Assembly (NCBI GenBank): GCA_001579985.1
Contig: LRSR01001111.1
Coordinates: 1-21,846 of the forward strand
Direction: 5' to 3'
From: Hypsibius dujardini
Taxonomy: Eukaryota > Tardigrada > Eutardigrada > Parachela > Hypsibiidae
Length of the DNA: 21,846 nucleotides
Positions 8,863 to 20,333 of the stretch are shown here, in pieces. The stretch's first letter is position 1. Every line of letters begins with the position of its first letter. Below the pieces are notes generated by a model, which was not told the origin of the DNA, did not search any database, and saw only the letters and a program-made list of their open reading frames with translations. The position numbers and the translations under genes were made by a program.

Positions 8863-10070
8863 ATGGAATTTCAAAATCAAGACGGAGACGGTGGCACCTT
8901 CGCAAATTTGTAAGCTCCCACCTTGTCTTGAACCATACGGTCGATCTGAATACTATACTTGTGCAACCGTGGCGGTATCGTTGTCTTTTTTTCACGAATT
9001 AGTTCGTAACTTTAGCACTGGTTTGATATTTGCATCGAATAGTTGTAGATGGTCCATCGATTGATTGGTTGATTCGCTAACTTCAGCGTTATCCAAATTC
9101 AGATTGATTGATTGATTCGCTAACTTCAGTGCCATCCCAATTCGGATTGATTGGTTGATTCGCTTACTTCAGCGTCATCCCAATTCACGCAAATGGAGCT
9201 GCTTATTTTTCAGGTTCTCCAAAGCACAAATGGAGCGTAAAAGAAAACTCTCTTCACCGGAGTAAGTGCGCAAACGCATTGGCGGATGTCCCAAGGGGTT
9301 TATAACTAATCTCTTGTGAAATGTCGACGATTTCAGGACTTTCCGGCCGTCCAAAGTTCTCATCACAGAAGCCCGACTCTCCCAGGAATTGGACAACCTC
9401 AGCCTCGATCTCACGACTGCGAATGATACGCCGCTCCTTTCCTCGCCGGTTGAGACAGCCTCCGGGGCGACAAACGTGGAACCGGAGACCTGGTAATCTT
9501 CATGCTATCCCTGCCTTGAAAACTTTCCATTCGGGTCAGAATCGGTGACAGTCATAATGCGTTCTTCTGTATCCTTCAAAGGCGTACCTTTTTGGATGAC
9601 ATGGATGTGGACATAGAGCCTTCAGGACGACGGGTTTGTCCTCAATTGGAAATGTCGGAATCCCTAAAAGCAGCGCTTCGCCAGATCGACCAGGAAGAAG
9701 CGACCATCCTGCCGGCTGCCATCGCAAACGAAATGTGCGTAGCAGACTCTTTCATTTGATTTTAGCATGTGGCTAGGCGGTTGATTGATCGATTGGGAAA
9801 TATTTGCCGCAACATGCCATAAAATATAGGACCGTATCTTTAATGCTTCAATTTGATTCTTCCAGAATGCCGATGATTCAGCCTCAAGCCTACTGTATGG
9901 CATTGGTGCCCTACAATCCTCCGCCAGTCTATCTTGCCTTCTCAAGGCAGAATGTTGACCGTTGCGCTAATAAGCCGTCCAGCAGCGTCATCTCAAGCTC
10001 AACAGCTGCCTTGCCATCACCGGCCCTGCCGCTCTCAGTGGACGTTCCCATGGAGGAATCGGACTCATAG
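8863..10070 (+). CDS. Small protein resembling CCDC117/HCFC1R1, five exons
   Basis: Exons 8863–8909, 9214–9261, 9337–9492, 9582–9734 and 9866–10070 join in phase with GT–AG introns and give 202 residues. Visible features in order: an N-terminal acidic/glycine patch; a basic ERKRK cluster followed by SSPETFRPSK; a short helix ITEARLSQELDNLSL; DDMDVDIEP; a second helix ESLKAALRQIDQEEATILP; then QPQAYCMALVPYNPPP; and a Ser/Ala/Pro-rich tail ending MEESDS. The order of basic cluster, ITEA helix, second helix with LVPYNPPP and an acidic C-terminus resembles CCDC117 and HCFC1R1, small nuclear/cytoplasmic adaptor proteins in animals. This family link is by eye and weak; no enzymatic motif is present. 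A second in-frame ATG at 9230 could serve as the start if the first exon is skipped. A 43-bp minisatellite lies in intron 1. Confidence 0.72.
9060..9188. repeat. 43-bp minisatellite, three copies
   Basis: Three exact-length 43-bp units (9060–9102, 9103–9145, 9146–9188), each beginning ATTGATTG and containing ATTCGCTAACTTCAG or a one-base variant, followed by a variable CATCCCAATTC block. They end 25 bases before the acceptor of exon 2 of the small plus-strand gene. Confidence 0.93.
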
Positions 10071-10148
10071 CATTCTCTTTCACGGCTCCGTATGTTTCTT
10101 GTGATATTTTAGTGTTCGTCTTTGTGCAGGCTGTTTTTTGTACATCAA

Positions 10149-10154
10149 TTTATT
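10149..10154 (-). terminator. OSBP poly(A) signal AATAAA
   Basis: Minus-strand AATAAA about 410 bases beyond the OSBP stop codon, only 79 bases past the stop of the convergent small gene. The intervening 10071–10561 would be OSBP 3' UTR; it contains a purine-rich GAGAGAGA tract near 10325–10345 and no other feature. Confidence 0.5.
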
Positions 10155-10561
10155 TTACTTTTACACGGGTAAAACTTTTGCTTATGAACATTAGTAGAAT
10201 ATCGGTTCTGCAGATATATGCGGGGAGGGGGAAGGGAAATGCAGGCATATAAATGAAGCAAAAATGAAGAAAAACAAACAAAACGGTAAACGAAGACAAA
10301 GTATCTTGACGCGCCTGACCCCGAGGAGAGAGAGAGGGATAGAGAGTGCGACTCTTCGAAGAAGTTAATCGAATGCTCACAATTAGCGGTTTTCGAAAGA
10401 AGTAGCACTGGGACAAGAAGAACGCCTCCGAAAGAATGCTCTTGCCAGAAGACTGCATTGCAGTTGTGTGTTGGGAGGAAGCTGACGGCAAACAGCCCGT
10501 AGTGGCACAAAAAACACACCAAACCATGATGAGGCATAAGGGAGTCATGCTGCCCAGTCCG

Positions 10562-13500
10562 TTAAAAGATGTCCGGGCATGCTGACCAGTCCTGCTTGGC
10601 CTTAGCGTCCCAGTACTTCCCATTGGACGCCCATATGGGACTGCCGGTGAGGGGATCTTTCCGTTTCTCGAACCAGAGGGGCTCTACGTAAGGCTTCTGC
10701 ACGCGGGCATCTTCCACAACTGCAAAACCAAATACATTAGCGGTTACAAGATAAAGGCCGTCGAAGGGAAGGCTGAAGCTTCACACAAAATGAAGGCGTC
10801 GAATCAGACAACCAAACAAAAACAGGACCAAATCCAGGTAATTAGGCAGCCGGACGAAGACCAGCAGACAGGCAAAGTCAGAGATGCCTTACGTGGAACA
10901 GCGTCATTTCCCAATTCCTTATGTTTCCGTTGCGTCCGTTGTTTGTCTTCCAGGCGCTGTTTCACTTTATTGGCCTCATCCCAATTGCCCTGCTCCATCA
11001 GCCGTTGATCCGGCCGATTGCGGCTATCGGTGGGTGCAACACCCTCCTCCGGCTCATTCAGCTCAATGGCATACTTGCCCAGGTTGTACATCTTATCACT
11101 GTTTGGACTGCAGCATAAGGAAGCCCAGTCAGCAACCGAGCGAACACGTCAAAACGACAGCCAGTCATCACCATATTTATCTCAAAGCACTACTCACAGC
11201 AGCTGGTTCCTCTTCCACAGGGTTATCGGGCTCTCAGCTTCGATGACCTCCTTTGCTTTGTTTTGCTCCCCGACCACTTTCGCTACTGTGATTTGGTCGT
11301 CCCACGTGCCATTAACGATCCACTTCACACTGCCGGATGCGTCAGTTACTGCGCCCGTGACCTGATCACAAAACAAAATACGAATCAACCCAGTCCCATG
11401 CGGACTGCGGAGCATATTCCTGCAGAGACTACCTTTCGTGGAGTGTCTCTTGAAAAGTAGCTGTATGAAGAATACTTCAGCATGCAAATGTCGCCGGTCC
11501 TGTGGTTTTTAATCTCCATATCGCCGGATTGGTCTATCCACAATTTCCCCACGATACTGCAAAGAACACGACAAGGATCCAAGTCCACTGGCAGAAACTA
11601 CTTCAGACGCTACAAGTTTGACAATCCGCCCTGAATTTATAGTGACTCTCGTTTCCACCCTGAATTTTTAGGTTGGCACTTAAAAGTGGCTCTCGTATTT
11701 GCTCATGTAGCGCGGCAAATGGTGAACTGAAATTCCACCCAAGTGTTCTAGAAACTTACATGTTATTCACAGTTGTAGTCACTTTCCTCCACGTGTAATG
11801 GTTTTCTGATTTCTAAAATAAGATTTCCGGATGAATAATAATCGAAATCACATCAGTAGACCGTAGTAGACGCAGAAGGGATGCCGAGGTACATACCCGA
11901 AAGACAAGATGGCATATTCCGAGGGGTATCACCTGCAGGTACTTTCCACGAAACTTTGTGGATGCTGTGAACTCTTGCCAACACACCCAATCTTTCGAGT
12001 CGACATGCTGTGCCACCATGGGAGGATGATGGCTGACCTGTAGTACCATACCACACCAGTCCAGAATCGACGCGAGATAAAAGCAAGCGACCAAGGTCGT
12101 AAAAGCAAGGTCTTACCTGTTCTGCCACCGCGCGCCATCCAAAGTCTTCCCGGCGATCACATTCGTATGTCTCTCCCAACATGGGATTAAAAGGCTTATT
12201 TGTCCGCACGGCAGTGGTTGCGTACGACGACACGGTAAAGGCGGCTACATAAGACATCTGCTCAAAATTGTCCTCAATTGCGGCGGCCCGGTCCAAAATA
12301 TCAGAGTACTCAAAGTCCTCAGTGAGGCGTTGTAACATAGATAGCGGTTCGCTGAAATTAACCTGCAAAAAGAGCCCGTGATGCAGAGGCGCAGAAATGC
12401 CGTTACGGCTAAAACTAACAGAGACGAACACATGCAGGCAATTTCCTTTTACAAAAAATATTCCAGGGCTGAAATGAACCCAAGTCTTCAAAGACAAGAT
12501 TTTTGGATTCCCTGGACATGGTTTCTGCACCGCACATTCAACCCGCAATCCGAAAGAGAGTGCTAGTCGAGTTATGGTGCCAAAGTGAACAAAAAGGACA
12601 GGCAAACGGGCTGACTGCATCGAACAGACACGTCTGCCGCGTCTGTCGTTCGGCACATAAAACAAAACTGAACTAACGGACGGGCAATGTAAAACCTGGC
12701 TCGGCGGACACGCGGAGGTGGCAGAAACTTACAGGCATGGGGATCTTGCTCAAATCTCTGCCGATGCAGTTCTTCATGATGCTCCACAGGCTGAGACTGG
12801 CATTAGGCCGCGCGGGAATTTGCAACCGACGCGGTCTTCCACGTGATTTCCTATCAGTCGTGAAAGTGGCAGGGACGTTTCGGAACTCGGCCTGTCGTAC
12901 AAGAAAAGCGCCCTCGTCAATTCGAGTGCCGCGTAAAATCAATAACACTGTCGCTTAGTGCGGTAAGTGTAAAGTGCCCACCTCATTGATCCCTTGAAGG
13001 GTGCCTCGCTTGGTGGATCCGGTGCTTGCGGTGTGCTTCCGGGTGATCACACTGATCTGACGCTCCTGTCGGAGTGCTTTGTTCGGCCCGTCGTCACCGT
13101 CTTCGTCGGAGTCGGCCTCGTTGGACGTCAGGACGTTCTCGTTGTTCAAACTCATATTGCTCTCCGTTCGCCTGAAAATACAAGGGATCGTTTCATAAGT
13201 CAAACCGCAAACAAAAAGTAATCTTCATACGCAAATTTGAGTTCGGTCTTAATATTCGCCAGTCTGTTCGCCAGTTTGATCGTTGCTTGTTTGACTGTTG
13301 TTAGTCTTGAATCGAGACTCTTGCGAACGACTCGGCTGACCAACAGCAAAATCAGCCTGATTATGACTGCGTTTTAAAAAATCGTTTTAAAAATAGAAGG
13401 CAAGATCAAATGGGAAAATTTTTTAGACTAGAAAGAAAAGGATACAAAATGAGTCATCTGCTGCAAAAATTTAACCACGTCAATGAACTGATAAGCTAGA

Positions 13501-14837
13501 AAGGAAGCCTCTATGACTGACATAGATTAATAATGCGTCTGGCTTTATTCTTCAATTAATCTTGCCTAAACTGCAGTCACCCCTAACTCACAAATTGAAT
13601 TCGCGATTATTAAAATTTAATCGCTTGAATTTGCTTTTCCAAGAGAAAAGGTCCAAGTAAAATCTCATTTTCTTCAAGGTCACAAAATCAGCAATAACAA
13701 ATACTAATTCCGATCTCTTAGTTATGTTGTGTTCCTAGGCCACACCCATTAAATATCGCCTCGCAGATGATTTAGTCAGAGCAACTACACTTACTTGTGA
13801 GTCTTGACGGGAGCCCCTTCCGGTGACGGTATGGAAACAGATACTACAAATTCCTCAGGAAACCGATCCTGGGCATCGAAAAATTCATCCTCATCGGACG
13901 GCAGGCCTGGATAAAGAGAGAGAGAGAGAGAATAGAGGTGCTTCAGTTTCACGGAATGCAACAGAAAACAGAATCATCAAATAAATGTCAGAGGTGTCTG
14001 CGTATACGCGGGGAAATGTGGGTAATCTCCTCCTAGCTGCCCTCAAGAAGGATTTATATTCTTCCAGCGCGGATGATTATATTCCGATGATGATTATGAT
14101 GACGAATAATAATTCGACAGGCTCTAATGTCACGACCACAGACAAAGCCAGCAGCACCCCTGATGGCCTGATTAGACGGGTGGTTGTGGTTGTATATGTC
14201 GTGATATATCTCCATGGAAGGTATACTCTGTATGACCCTCGGGGGGTGACGCGCTTTCTCTCTCACCTGTTGGCACGTGCTTGCCCGGGCCGCCAGGTTG
14301 TTGCAGTTTCATGGATGAGTAGACCATTGCAGTTTCTGCCTTGGCCGCTTCCTCCAGGTTGCTGTGTTGCTTGGCAAGTTGCTCCACCATCTCGGCCAGG
14401 CGAAGGCGTTGATCATGCTCGTGGCCCAGCATCTTCTGCCACTTTTTACCCTCCACTTGCGCCATCACGACAAACTCCTTTGATGCCTGTATAGGGAAGA
14501 AAGAGGGAAGAAAGAAGGGAAATGAAGAGAAACTCACTCAATGCTGGTATGTTAAACGGGGGAAAGATGACACTGGAAATACTGTACGAAACTCGTCATT
14601 TATCCCAATGGCAAAAATCCTGCACGATCAAACAATACTGAACAAGAATCAAGCGGTTTTTTCTCAAAATGACAAAAATTGATCCAATTGTTCCCACCGA
14701 CAAAACTTCGCTGATTCATGGAGTATGGAATATTTCAGTTTATAAACCAAGGCTAAAACACTAGCACAATAAGTACAGCACAGACATCGCGCCCGGTACC
14801 TCAGAACAGACAGACAGACAGCCAGACAGACAGACGG

Positions 14838-14875
<38 letters not shown>

Positions 14876-17800
14876 GGACAGACAAACAGACAAACAGACA
14901 CACAGACACACAGACAGACACACAGACAGACAGAACTTGTCAGACAGACAAACAGACAGCCAGGCTGATAAATTATCTCCCAAGAATTGAATGAATGAAA
15001 AATGGAAACGAACCTCTGCAGCGCGAGAGATCAATTCACCAGTTACACATACGGACGAAACCAAGAAAATTAAACTTGAGGACATCAAGCATTTCTCCAC
15101 AGCGCCAGACTGTCACAACCGAATTCGGGCGAAGATGTGAAGATTCCAAAGAAAATGTTAAGCCACAGGAATTTAAATTCACACAAAAAATCCAAGACTT
15201 TCAACCAAACTGATACACATGCCGAAAACAACCAGACGTGTCGCACGACCCTCGACAAGCAAACCGATCAAGTGCCTTCAGTGCACCGAAAGCCCGCGGG
15301 AGAAAGACTACCGAGAAACCGAGCTATTCAACCACTTCCCTTCTCTGCAAGTCTGTGCGCCCGACGATCACCGAAAGGACTTCTGTAAACAACGAAGTTG
15401 AGAGGAGCGTGTGAATCAGCTCCCTAGTTCTCCGGTATAGAGGAAAATGACTGGCCTTTCCGACAATGCCTCAGTCGCCTCTCGTTTCCAGATGACTGCG
15501 CGCAATCTTAGTCATATACTCCACAGATGCATATGTGTTACATGCCGATCGATGAGCCCTGTCAGCCAATCGACACAGTAAGGTCACCTACCCAGGCTAC
15601 AAGCCGCATTCTATCCTAGAATGATACGATGACCAACAACAGGAAAAATCTAACCGGAGTAATTTCCCCGGAAGCCGAAAAAAAATCTGGAGCACTCCAA
15701 CCGTGAAATTGGAGTATTCCGGTTGGGAACGGGGGAAGCAAAAAAAAGTAAACGCCAGAGCCAATTAGAGGTTACTTCCGACGGGAAACCCGAGCGCAAC
15801 TCAATCAAGCATCTCCTTGAAGCGCCATCAAATTCTTCCATCTGAGCAGCTTTTCTAATTACAGGCTTTAGCGCAAAAGTGTAAGTATAACACTTGCCTG
15901 AACAAAAGGAAGCGAAAGAGCTCTTCAGCAAGCGAGAGAAAAGTCGACAAGATACGCTCTCACGATCCCGCAGGTGTCAATTGACAGTCATGGCAAGTTC
16001 GTCGAAATGCATTTGAAAAGTCTTCCCCGCCCATAAATTCAGAGTCACTTCACTTTCAGCGGAAGTTGGAGTGAAAATGATCAGAAGTCAATCAGTCAAA
16101 CCTTTCGACTTATTACCCCGCTTAAATAATATCTTTTCCATATGAAGGATTATTCGGGATTTTAATCGGACCAAAAGGTTGGATCATTATCAATCAATCA
16201 AGTCAATCTGTATTGTGATATCACGCACCGGAAAAATGGTCCAGGGAATAAGTCAAGTCAGTGAAGACAAGGGAGACACTTACGTTCAGGAGAGCAGAAC
16301 TGGTAAGACGAAAGAGGGTCGCACGCTCTACAACAGCTTTCGACTTGGAGCTGGCATCCGCCGGGATATTGAGTCCTTCCAGCTCGACAATTAAGGTCTG
16401 CAGCGCTCGGCCTTGCTTGGATATTTGCTCGTGACACGCAGTCAGCTCATCGATTTTGAGATTCAGGTTTCGAATCACCGTCTGCAAGTCGTTGCGATTA
16501 ACGTCCTCCTGATCGTCGTCGTCCTCTGTGAGGGGGAGGGGAAACGGCACACAATGTACACAACACGCACCGAACAGCTGGTTTGCAAATGATAGAATCT
16601 AACAGGGAAGACTGGCGAATAAAAGAGTGACACAACTTGAAAGTCAGGCAGAAAAGAAAGCACAGCTCATGTCCATCCAAACTTGGCATATACACCGTAT
16701 ACCGATGAAGAATTCAAAAAATCACAAACGAGAAGATGCTAAGTAGTGTACGAACAAACGAACAGACAAAAAACAGACGGAAGGATAGAAGAACAATCAG
16801 TCGTACACAAGCAGTGGAAGGGGAAATTTAACAGCAAGAAGTACCTTCAGCCTCGTTACCTGACGACTCCTCTCCCTTAGCGGCGCGTGTCTTGGCTAGT
16901 TCCATGGCGGTCACCCATCTCTGCCGTTCAACTTCCGAAGACGCTTTCAAATGAAAGGTTTGATCACCGGCTTTGTGAACGGCGAAGGTCAGCGTTTCCT
17001 CCGTGGTTATCGTTGTCCCCTTTAGACGAATGGAACCGCGCGGATGATCTGGTACGTCTGATGGTGATCTAGAAGGAGAACAGGGGAAAAGCGCGATAAG
17101 ATCATGTTAACGCCGGCTCGGTGCGTTCAGTTCAGGACACAAATGGCTTGCAATCGAAAGTCCATTAACGTCAAAGTCCAGCGCAGGGATGGAGCGCCGA
17201 AAGTCCTAGCAGCCCAATTTGCTCACTCGATTGGTTGATTGGAGATAAAAATATGCCCGTTTCCTTTTCTGAATTACTAAGTCGCGTCCGAGAGAGGTAA
17301 TCCACCTCAGAAATTAATTTTTAGAACAGTACTTATCAATCGTTCACCATCACTCAATTGATTGATTAGAGGCAACGACTAGTAAACTATCCGAACTGAG
17401 TTCCTGAAGGCTTCTCTAAACTTCAAAGACAAAACCAGTTCCTAAAAACCGGTTTTTAATTACTTAATCAATACTGCATTATATAAATGAACAAACTAAA
17501 TTTTTTCATCCGAAATTCGATTTGATTCAAAGTTTTAGGACAATAATCCGCTAATCAATCGACCAATCAAATGAATATGAGTTCTCCTCTATACGAACAA
17601 TTGACTGATTGATTGATCAATTAAAACGTGCCACTCGAACTAAAACCGAGTTTCTCATTGAAAAGTGTTGTGCCCCTTTGCGTCTCTTACCTGAAATACA
17701 TCAAGATGCTCTTTGAGAGGACAAAATAACGCTTCTGATAACCCTTAAGGTAATTGGTCCACTTGAAGAGGTATCCCTTCATGTCCGGATCGCCTCGACT

Positions 17801-17884
17801 GCTCTCCTCATGTCCGACCACCCCGCTGGATGCAATGGAATTCTGCTTGGACACCTTCTCCGCCATGGTGGTCCTCCTCAGCAT
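10562..17884 (-). CDS. OSBP: Oxysterol-binding protein (OSBP), 14 coding exons, complete
   Basis: Lipid-transfer protein exchanging sterol and PI4P at ER–Golgi contacts. Coding exons (complement): 17691–17884, 16845–17068, 16284–16525, 14267–14486, 13795–13906, 12982–13171, 12733–12891, 12117–12362, 11897–12037, 11760–11812, 11433–11556, 11198–11361, 10893–11107, 10562–10719. Every junction is GT–AG and in phase; the sum is 2,442 nt, 813 residues (human OSBP is about 807). Residues about 34–130 are the PH domain (KGYLFKWTNYLKGYQKRYFVL … HLKASSEVERQRWV). A helical/coiled region follows, then the FFAT motif EFFDAQD (301–307) behind an acidic SDED stretch, for VAP binding. The ORD begins near LWSIMKNCIG, carries the EQVSHHPP signature (528–535), KPFNPMLGETYE and GKLWIDQSG, and ends in the family-typical CPDIF. 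A stop codon immediately precedes the ATG at 17884; a second Met at codon 7 is an alternative start. Human-type Ala/Gly-rich N-terminus is missing. Confidence 0.96.
13866..13886 (-). other. FFAT motif of OSBP
   Basis: Encodes EFFDAQD, preceded by acidic SDED. The canonical FFAT is EFFDAxE, so position 7 is a conservative Asp. It predicts binding to the ER protein VAP. It occupies the same place between coiled region and ORD as in vertebrate OSBP. Confidence 0.9.
14487..16283 (-). other. Largest OSBP intron (about 1.8 kb)
   Basis: Intron between the third and fourth coding exons. It contains a CAGA array (14803–14964) and an unexplained 60-codon plus-strand open frame (15219–15401). The remaining sequence is unremarkable, with no MITE-like inverted repeats noticed. 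Boundaries are set by GTAAGT at 16278–16283 and the TATACAG acceptor at 14487. Confidence 0.8.
14803..14964. repeat. CAGA-type array in OSBP intron
   Basis: About 160 bp of CAGA with CGGA, CAAA and CACA variants. It generates a long Cys/Val/Ser-rich open frame on the minus strand that is a repeat artefact. Confidence 0.95.
17069..17690 (-). other. First OSBP coding intron
   Basis: A 622-bp AT-rich intron between the two PH-domain exons. It holds scattered TTGATTGATT and ATCAATCAATT runs (for example near 17227, 17358 and 17602) related to the arrays at 8341 and 9060, but no exon or structured element. Confidence 0.7.
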
Positions 17885-17886
17885 TC

Positions 17887-17896
17887 AGCAGCAGCT
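17887..17896 (-). promoter_or_regulatory. Probable 5'-leader splice acceptor of OSBP
   Basis: The minus strand reads TTTCCCCCCAG immediately before CTGCTGCTGAATG, placing a good polypyrimidine acceptor 10 nt upstream of the start codon. It could accept a non-coding 5' exon or a trans-spliced leader. I could not identify the matching donor. Confidence 0.4.
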
Positions 17897-18683
17897 GGGG
17901 GGAAATACGTTTGTAGGGGTCCGTCAATGTGGATATATATCGCGCCTCCTTCCGCTGTCTTCCCTCTTCCTCCTCCTCCTCCTCTGCGTGTGCGTGTTGT
18001 GTGTAGGGCTCGATTTGAGATTCCTTCTCACGCACAACCGGAAATAAATTGGCATCCAGAAATAGCCACGCACACAGGAAATGGAAGAGAACCTTTCGGG
18101 TGTTTACCCTCCTGCGCGAGCGATAAAATTTTCCACTTTTTCCTTCCCAAGGTTATTTTATATGGCCCTGAAGCTGAAACGTGGTGAAGTGAATTTGTCT
18201 GTCTGTACTGTAAGACTTGGAAATCTTGTCACTCACAAACAACTAAAATGAACTCTCTCCATGAGCATGTGAAGTGCCGAGTCGGACCAGGTGATTTTGT
18301 AGGCAATATCATAACAGGCGTAGGATCTTTACCTACTGTCCTCCGTCCATTACAACTTTGATCCTCTTTAGAATTAGCAACACCGCCTAACTTTTCTACT
18401 GTTACTCTAGTATATTACTCAAGAAGATAAAACGGTCCCTCGTTTACAATAGTCGTTGACTACGAGCGAACTGTTGTCCCGTTTGTCTGACTTGTTTTAC
18501 GTCGTTTCCCATGTCCCTGTCTGGCTGGTTAGATTAGATCAGTTGTTGTTGTGGATGAATTCGCTCTGCTCTACTCGGACAACAAATAATAATTCGTTCG
18601 AAATTAGACTTTTAGCTAGACAACATGAGATTAAATTTCGATACTGTTTTCAAACTTTACTGACTGATACAGTACCAGATTTG
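17895..18683. other. OSBP upstream flank, no gene seen
   Basis: Contains a CCT-rich run near 17965–17987 and AT-rich sequence. Presumably holds OSBP non-coding 5' exon(s) and promoter on the minus strand, but no TATA box or convincing donor was identified. Confidence 0.4.
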
Positions 18684-18973
18684 GTACACTCGCGAGTGCG
18701 AGCGCGAGTGTTAAAATGTGTGCTTCGCTAATATACGGACGCACTCGCGAGTGCAAATGAGTGTGCACTCCCACTCGCCCCAAGTGTGCACTCGCACTCG
18801 CCCCAAGTGTGCACTCGCACTCGCCCCAAGTGTGCACTCGCACTCGCCCCAAGTGAGTGCAAGGGGGAGTGCAACCAAGTGAGTGCGAGTGGGAGTGCAA
18901 CCAAGTGAGTGCGAGTGGGAGTGCAACCAATTGAGTGGTCCGCGAGTGCGAGTGCAAAATTTCACGAGTGTAC
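18684..18973. mobile_element. Palindromic CACTCG-rich element with tandem arms
   Basis: The termini are inverted copies GTACACTCG and CGAGTGTAC, with further GCGAGTGCGAG blocks inside. The left half carries about four units of a 23-bp repeat built on GTGTGCACTCGCACTCGCC; the right half carries about three units of a 26-bp repeat built on GTGAGTGCGAGTGGGAGTGC. The two repeat families are near reverse complements. No coding capacity. A hairpin-type non-autonomous element with minisatellite expansion is likely. Confidence 0.7.
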
Positions 18974-19517
18974 GATCTCTCTGCACTACATGTACACATA
19001 ATAACTTCACACCTAAATTGACAGGCTGCAAATAAAAGCTGGTCGCTCGCAAATTTGTGCCGACAAAAAATTATACTAGTTTATTTTTTGTGACAGCTTA
19101 TTAAAAATTAGGACAAATTGTTTTTTCGAGAAAAGGTAGTAGCTTATTCTTTATTTAATCCCTCAATTTTTTGACGCACTGAGGCGGAGGCTAGACGCTC
19201 AAGCCCTTACTGTAGGCTAGACTTGATCGAACAGACCGCAGCAGTTGCCGTTTCAAAAAGTGTCATTAAGAGCTTAAGAGGTGTATGCTGTGAATAGAAA
19301 TATTTTCAATGTATCGTACTTGACGCATTTCCGTTCAAATTTAATGTAATGGCGTTCCGTCTAAATGTAGTGTTCTCCGTTCTGCGAGTGGCAGCACGAA
19401 CAACCCTTGAGGTGGCGCAAGGAGAGTGTAACCGAATTACAAATCCTGTCATCGTACCACGAACCGCGTATCGGCGTACGAACCGAGTCGTACGTTACAT
19501 CTCACGTACACACACGG

Positions 19518-19600
19518 CCAGAATGCTTGAGTAACCGAATTAGGGCTATGCTTCTTACTCAAGCGATTTTGGCTCAATTTCGGTCAGTCAAGCATTCTGG
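19518..19600. repeat. 83-bp inverted repeat
   Basis: CCAGAATGCTTGA at 19518–19530 is exactly inverted at 19588–19600, and similarity continues inward through an ACCGAA block. The segment may be a small MITE or the remnant of one. The surroundings (18974–19934) show no gene. Confidence 0.6.
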
Positions 19601-19934
19601 TCCTATTTATACATTTCATGTGTGGCATTCACCGATCCGATTCACGACAGAGTCCCGTCTTTCTTCCTCGTTCCCTTTACCCAGCTTATCTCCCCATTCC
19701 CATTTATCCATCCCTTTTTAGGTTGACAATTTTTAAGCAATCAATAATATCGTGACGACTTTTAGCATCGACAGCGCTGCCGTTCGTCTGAGCTGGTGCC
19801 TGCCATCAACGATTTTATTTGTCGCTCTGCAAACCAGGCCAGGCACAGCTGTAAATGCAACGGAGGGAAAGCTCAATCTGATCATGTAACGGCAACTGCG
19901 GACGTGCGTGCTATATAACTCTCCAGAAAATCAC

Positions 19935-20129
19935 CTTCCAATCACTCAGCAGCCGTCGCTGGGCTACCTCGACTGCATTTATGCAGCCGTAAAGGTCGCT
20001 AGAATTCATCTGTGTAAGTAACTCTTCGATGTCGTGTTGTCTTGCACTGACGTCTGCGTTAGAAATTGACGGTTTCGTTGATCGCGTCTGCAGAAACACC
20101 TCGACAAAACCAGATCGACGTCGACCCAC
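19935..20129 (-). other. Possible orphan exon, minus strand
   Basis: A stop-free stretch with protein-like composition: a basic GRRRSGF start, then a charged amphipathic helix-like region (IEELLTQMN … VEVAQRRLLSDWK), ending at a GTGATT donor. An internal acceptor (TTTCTAACGCAG) lies near 20069. There is no ATG at the 5' end of the full open stretch, so it would be an internal exon. I do not recognise the family and found no partner exon. Chance open frame is a serious alternative. Confidence 0.25.
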
Positions 20130-20333
20130 TTTGGAAGCTTTGGATAATATTTAGTTTGCGGAGTTGCGATTATTTAACAATTCAGTGGGTTGCTGAAATT
20201 TGGCTCCTACGGAACCATTAACGCTCTTCAAAATTTGGTTCCGTGAGATTCCAGTGATAATACTCGGTAATGGTCATCCCAGTTGATTAATTGATTTTAA
20301 GAGCTTGAAATGTCTTGTTTTTTTGTTGCGTAG

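Noticed and set aside
9060-9188. Three evenly spaced repeats as a CRISPR array
   Set aside because: The 43-bp units are directly tandem with no unique spacers, and the locus is eukaryotic.
11853-12665. A 270-codon minus-strand open frame
   Set aside because: It is two OSBP exons read through their introns; GT–AG sites and phase give a clean OSBP instead.
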